Shown here in pieces: positions 35,280 to 38,215 of a stretch of 38,215 bases of DNA (its first letter is position 1; each line of letters starts with the position of its first letter). Made by a program: the position numbers and the translations under genes. The DNA is from a virus, in IMG/VR virus record IMGVR_UViG_3300027709_000002, positions 1 through 38,215 of that record, one strand, 5' to 3'. A model generated the notes under the pieces. That model saw only the letters and a program-made list of their open reading frames with translations, made no database searches and had not been told where the DNA came from.

Positions 35280-36165
35280 CTTTTCTAAACTCCACTACTT
35301 TCGGATGAGGGTTCCACAAATACCCTCCTTGCCCTTCTTCTATTTGACTCATCATTCTTTCTATAACATCCAAATCGAAAACAGGATTACCTGACTTGAT
35401 AAAAGCCTCTTCAGGGGAAGAAGGATATTCCTGAGCCAACTGCCACGCCAACATTGATTCTTTCTTAGACTGATACCAAGTATCATCTCTGTCCTCCGTA
35501 GCAGACCAAGGAAAAAACATTGGTTCAAACCTGTTAGTACCCGTTTCAGAACCAACCCACAATTCGTGAAAAAAGTTACCTGAACCATTAGCAGTAGACA
35601 AACCAATGATACGACCACCAACATCAGCGACAGGTTCTATAGAAGCCCACGCTTCTTCAGGATTTGGAAGGAACGCCCATTCGTCAACCACAACCAGCGT
35701 AGCCGACTCACCTCTTGCAGGATCGGATGCTGAAGGCATTGAAGTAATTTGAGAACCATTGTCAAACCCCATTTTTTGCTGATGTTCAACCAACGACTTA
35801 GGACCACGTTCCACCATCCATTCAGGTAAATGTTGAAAACCATACTTTGATTTTCTTAATAATAAAACAGACTCACGTTCAGTACGAGAAAGATCAATAA
35901 TGTTCTGATCAGAGAAAAAGAACGCTAACCAAAACTGGTGCGCAGCAACAAGAGTAGTCCAACCTATCTGACGTGCTTTTAAGGTGAGACTGTAACGGTT
36001 TGTTTCCCAGTGCTGTAATGCGGTAGATTGCGCACGTCGTAAATCAAATAAGATACGCCCATGAGCAGGATGAGCAATATGCCAATACTTATGTAGGAAA
36101 TAAGACTCATCTCTTTCACAACGCCTCCACTCAGCCTCTTGCTGCAACTCGGTTAATCTAGACAT
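35260..36165 (-). CDS. Terminase large subunit, ATPase half
   Basis: A 301-residue ATPase domain. LTLKARQIGWTT (about 60-71) is the Walker A of terminases, with no Lys at the usual last GKT/S place, but a Lys and Arg just before it. LVVVDEWAF (about 157-165) is Walker B. LSTANGSGNFFHELW (about 187-201) is the coupling motif. It stops in a frame +1 to the nuclease half after overlapping it by 20 bases. An intact protein would run straight through. ATG 36165 follows AAGG at seven-base spacing; GTG 36171 is less likely. Confidence 0.85.
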   Translation of the reverse strand: MSRLTELQQEAEWRRCERDESYFLHKYWHIAHPAHGRILFDLRRAQSTALQHWETNRYSLTLKARQIGWTTLVAAHQFWLAFFFSDQNIIDLSRTERESVLLLRKSKYGFQHLPEWMVERGPKSLVEHQQKMGFDNGSQITSMPSASDPARGESATLVVVDEWAFLPNPEEAWASIEPVADVGGRIIGLSTANGSGNFFHELWVGSETGTNRFEPMFFPWSATEDRDDTWYQSKKESMLAWQLAQEYPSSPEEAFIKSGNPVFDLDVIERMMSQIEEGQGGYLWNPHPKVVEFRKDAHSLA

Positions 36166-36174
36166 TAACACACC

Positions 36175-36972
36175 TTAAACAAAACAATGAGCAGTCTCAC
36201 AGGTATCAGGACCATCTTCAAATAAACTTTGCTGATCCGGTAAATCTCGCATCTTACCATAGGTTTTAAAAGTGCTATGCGCTTCAAACCTTTCAAAAGT
36301 ACGCTTACTCATCTCTTCTTCCAAATCAACGACCTGTTCAAACAAATCAGGTTTTTCGCGTCTCAACCTCAACCAATAATCATTATTATGAAACGGGCAG
36401 TAAAAACAAGCCGAACGAGGAGCAGGAGGCAAACCAGCATCTTTCACAATAGTTCGACACTGCGCACGAGATATCTTTCCATCCACTAAAGGAAAATCGT
36501 TTATCTGATACCTTCGCTTACTGTCCGACATTCGGTGAATCTCATCATAAGAAATACCTAACCCCATCATCACAGGATCATGCATCGTCGCACCCTCTTT
36601 ACGAATATGCTTTTCCAATACTCTGATTTTCCAATGTCCAGTACAGTTACGATTCAAAGGTGGCGCTCTGTGTTTTCCTTTTCTTGGAACAGTTAAACGC
36701 ACCGGCAAAGGAATTAAATTAGGTTCATTCATAATCTCTTCCCTGATGGAACGCTCCACCCCATCTTTAGAAACGCGTTTTAAAACATGTAACTCCATGC
36801 CATGTTTCGCCATAAAAGGTTTATGAACATTTTCCATATACTCGTAAGTCTCAGGATGTTCATCACCAGTATCAGCAAATAGAAAAGTTTTAAAATCTAT
36901 TTCACCCTGCGCTGCTAAAACCATAGCGGCTGTAGATTGCACCCCTCCGCCAAAACTAAAATACTTTTTCAT
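36175..36972 (-). CDS. PAPS-reductase-like PP-loop protein
   Basis: A 265-residue PP-loop ATPase of the PAPS reductase/DndC-like group. FGGGVQST (7-14) is the PP-loop. Cys 110 (in NRNCTGHWKI) and the C189-x-x-C192 pair (in ACFYCPFHN) are spaced as ligands of an Fe-S cluster in phage homologues. SYDEIHRMSDS and WLRLRREKPDLF complete the family pattern. Phage homologues may take part in DNA thiolation or sulphur-based modification, which is not shown here. It lies between the small and large terminase genes. Start overlaps upstream stop (TAATG). Confidence 0.85.
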   Translation of the reverse strand: MKKYFSFGGGVQSTAAMVLAAQGEIDFKTFLFADTGDEHPETYEYMENVHKPFMAKHGMELHVLKRVSKDGVERSIREEIMNEPNLIPLPVRLTVPRKGKHRAPPLNRNCTGHWKIRVLEKHIRKEGATMHDPVMMGLGISYDEIHRMSDSKRRYQINDFPLVDGKISRAQCRTIVKDAGLPPAPRSACFYCPFHNNDYWLRLRREKPDLFEQVVDLEEEMSKRTFERFEAHSTFKTYGKMRDLPDQQSLFEDGPDTCETAHCFV

Positions 36973-37124
36973 TACACATAAACTTCAACAAAAGCACCAC
37001 ATCCGGGACAACTCAAATTAGTAACCATCTTATAAGCATCATCCATAATCGCCGGTCTGAGATCGTCATCAAGATCATGGTCGCCGCCCCAAATCAACTC
37101 AGTGTTACAATGCCAACAATTCAT
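36972..37124 (-). CDS. Small zinc-ribbon protein
   Basis: A 50-residue protein with CWHC (3-6) and CPGC (39-42), separated by an acidic middle. This makes a four-Cys zinc ribbon ending GAFVEVYV. Very similar small proteins (opening MNCWHCNTELIWGGDHD) occur in cyanophages and other marine phages. It sits directly before the PP-loop gene with a TAATG overlap, so the two may work together. Function unknown. Confidence 0.75.
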   Translation of the reverse strand: MNCWHCNTELIWGGDHDLDDDLRPAIMDDAYKMVTNLSCPGCGAFVEVYV

Positions 37125-37127
37125 ATC

Positions 37128-37310
37128 TCACCCCGGATGGTTCATCAAAAATTCCTGATATTTCTCAGGTGAATCCAACACTATCGTAGTATACGAATAC
37201 TTAGCGTCATCGTCACCTTTTCCCAGAGTCACAGTAATAGCCCCAATAAGAGTACCGATAGCCACCAACAAACCTGTGATGGCTGCTATAAGTTTAATTG
37301 TTTTATTCAT
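37128..37310 (-). CDS. Small membrane protein
   Basis: A 60-residue protein with one membrane helix (about 5-29), followed by a polar acidic tail. Lys residues precede the helix, so the tail should lie outside. It starts right after the stop of the 38-residue membrane protein upstream. The pair lies between the terminase genes. A spanin- or envelope-related role is possible but unproven. Confidence 0.6.
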   Translation of the reverse strand: MNKTIKLIAAITGLLVAIGTLIGAITVTLGKGDDDAKYSYTTIVLDSPEKYQEFLMNHPG

Positions 37311-37427
37311 CTACTGGAACCACGACTGGACGATCCGAGACAACGCCCCCACCAGATACACTGTAGAAGCGCCAACTATTCCCATCAAAGTCAGGACTAT
37401 CCAATCCTTCCCTGAAGGCGGTTTCAT
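37311..37427 (-). CDS. Small membrane protein (38 residues)
   Basis: A 38-residue protein with a single hydrophobic helix (about 8-29). It overlaps the upstream acidic Cys protein by an ATGA junction and ends one base before the next start. This packing supports it against a longer overlapping frame of poor quality in the same region. No recognised family. Confidence 0.6.
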   Translation of the reverse strand: MKPPSGKDWIVLTLMGIVGASTVYLVGALSRIVQSWFQ

Positions 37428-37582
37428 TCGCAAGATTCACACGTCTCAGGGTTTTCCAAACCGCAAACGAGTTCCTCATCGTCGGAAAAAACATCATATT
37501 CTTCAGATGAAAACGCACCATCATAAACCAAGTCAGGACGCTCCCCCAAAACCATTTCATCCTCATAATCAACCTTCCCCAT
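37424..37582 (-). CDS. Small acidic protein with C-terminal Cys cluster
   Basis: A 52-residue, strongly acidic protein ending CGLENPETCESCE, where Cys 40, 48 and 51 form a possible metal site. Comparable endings occur in small phage genes. It begins inside the end of the small terminase gene (overlap 14 bases) and overlaps the next gene by four bases. A longer frame here (37303-37572) looks like a shadow. Function unknown. Confidence 0.6.
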   Translation of the reverse strand: MGKVDYEDEMVLGERPDLVYDGAFSSEEYDVFSDDEELVCGLENPETCESCE

Positions 37583-38027
37583 CAATAACCCTCAGATGAT
37601 GAATTTGTGCCTCCAACTCATCAGCCAACTCAGTGTCCGACATAGCCGCCGCATCACGATCCTCAACAACAATCTTACGACGAGGAGTAAACTTCTCAAT
37701 ATACTGCAAATACAAAGAAGCAGCCTGAACACTCCCGCTAACAGCCTGAGAATGCAAAGCATCAATAACGCCCTGAGTACGCTCAGGATGAATATTCAAC
37801 TCAGCAGCACGACGATCCCACTCCTTAGTGAAACGCATATCACGCTTAATGCGACGAATAGAATTTTCGTTAATATCGTTCTCTTTAGCCCAATCTTTTT
37901 GAAATTTAGGAACCCTATCGGGTCCCTGAAGTAGCCAATCTAAAAGATCTTTCCATTTTGTGGGCATTATCTTTTCGCCAGTCTCTTCGTCTGTTAACCA
38001 GCCGCGTCCGCCACCGTTTTGTGCCAT
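37569..38027 (-). CDS. Terminase small subunit-like DNA-binding protein
   Basis: A 152-residue protein. Residues 27-75 form a helix-turn-helix (WKDLLDWLLQGPDRVPKFQKD, then ENSIRRIKRDMRFTKEW). Residues 85-115 (RTQGVIDALHSQAVSGSVQ, then AASLYLQYIEKF) make an oligomerisation hairpin, as in small terminases. An acidic end follows. It should recognise DNA for packaging and pair with the large subunit. GGAGG is eight bases before ATG 38027; a TTG at 38042 is unlikely. First gene of the leftward arm, just downstream of the ATGGC array. Confidence 0.8.
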   Translation of the reverse strand: MAQNGGGRGWLTDEETGEKIMPTKWKDLLDWLLQGPDRVPKFQKDWAKENDINENSIRRIKRDMRFTKEWDRRAAELNIHPERTQGVIDALHSQAVSGSVQAASLYLQYIEKFTPRRKIVVEDRDAAAMSDTELADELEAQIHHLRVIDGEG

Positions 38028-38041
38028 AACATGAACCTCCA

Positions 38042-38105
38042 ATAGTAAAACGGAGACTGTCCCGTGTTACAATCATGTTACAATGGTCTAAAAAGGCGGG
38101 ACAGT
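38042..38105 (-). promoter_or_regulatory. Operator-like repeats upstream of small terminase
   Basis: A nine-base inverted repeat ACTGTCCCG (38056-38064) / CGGGACAGT (38097-38105) encloses two direct copies of TGTTACAAT (38065-38073 and 38076-38084), 11 bp apart, one helical turn. This is the layout of a regulator or origin-type site. A TACTAT-like box on the leftward strand at 38042-38047 is too near the ribosome site to be convincing as a -10. Confidence 0.55.
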
Positions 38106-38125
38106 GGCGACATATAAGTAGACAC

Positions 38126-38189
38126 CATGCCATGCCATGCCATGAAAACAGTACGCCACCCATAGTGGCGGACAGCAGTTCGCTGAACT
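38126..38189. promoter_or_regulatory. ATGGC/GCCAT array with flanking hairpins, late side
   Basis: CATGCCATGCCATGCCATG (38126-38144) holds four overlapping copies of the unit seen at 7706-7760. Beyond it are CGCCAC-CCATA-GTGGCG (38154-38170), GTGGCGGAC (38165-38173, the reverse of GTCCGCCAC at 7697), and AGTTC-GCT-GAACT (38177-38189). The elements recall those before 7789 but differ in order and spacing. It lies upstream of the leftward late arm. Confidence 0.6.
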
Positions 38190-38215
38190 AAGGAAAGAAC
38201 TCGCATTGCCCCTCC

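Noticed and set aside
37303-37572. 89-residue leftward frame near the small terminase
   Set aside because: It would replace two tightly packed frames (37424-37582 and 37311-37427) with ATGA junctions, and its content looks like an out-of-frame reading of them.

Overview
The window looks like an almost complete genome of a short-tailed (podovirus-like), apparently lytic, tailed phage, probably infecting an actinobacterium. Phage identity rests on a full virion module: terminase, P22-type portal, scaffold, major capsid protein, head-tail adaptor, tail hub and putative receptor-binding protein. No tape-measure, tail-tube or sheath gene is visible, and there is a 2,452-residue internal/ejection-type protein. 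The host guess rests on a GP88-family protein (known from mycobacteriophages), a small two-helix holin, a zinc amidase with a peptidoglycan-binding domain and a lysozyme-like protein of the kind seen in Gram-positive systems. It is an inference, not proof. I see no integrase, no CI-like repressor, no tRNA and no CRISPR array.

Layout. (1) 1-1337: a lone leftward gene (215-1030, unknown function) with its own terminator at 157-198, then a 307-bp AT-rich divergent intergenic region with a 59-bp alternating purine-pyrimidine tract. (2) 1338-7692, rightward: about 21 mostly tiny early genes with stop/start overlaps. They include four zinc-ribbon-like micro-proteins, a GP88-like protein, a DUF932 protein and a lysozyme-like putative lipoprotein. 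(3) 7693-7788: a complex inverted repeat built of ATGGC/GCCAT units. (4) 7789-12409, rightward: replication and recombination, with a Cas4/RecB-like nuclease, a possible DNA-binding protein, a RecA-fold (DnaB-type) helicase, an archaeo-eukaryotic (TOTE-like) primase, a RusA resolvase, a possible PD-(D/E)XK protein and a sigma-region-4-like regulator. No DNA polymerase is visible. (5) 38027 down to 12362, leftward: small terminase, small membrane and zinc proteins, a PP-loop PAPS-reductase-like protein, a large terminase split over two reading frames, portal, scaffold, capsid, adaptor, tail and fibre proteins, two internal proteins, amidase and holin.

The two arms converge and overlap at 12362-12409. 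The 38-kb end holds a second array of the same ATGGC unit just upstream of the small terminase. The two elements therefore sit in front of the replication module and the virion module, so they are candidates for shared regulatory or origin sites. If the ends are joined, the lone gene, its terminator and the terminase promoter region fall in a logical order, which suggests a circularly permuted or circularised complete genome opened inside an intergenic region.

Likely programme (inference): early micro-genes take over the host; the replication block copies DNA using a phage helicase and primase but probably the host polymerase; the sigma-like protein encoded last in the early arm may switch on the late leftward arm; lysis genes lie at the end of the late arm.
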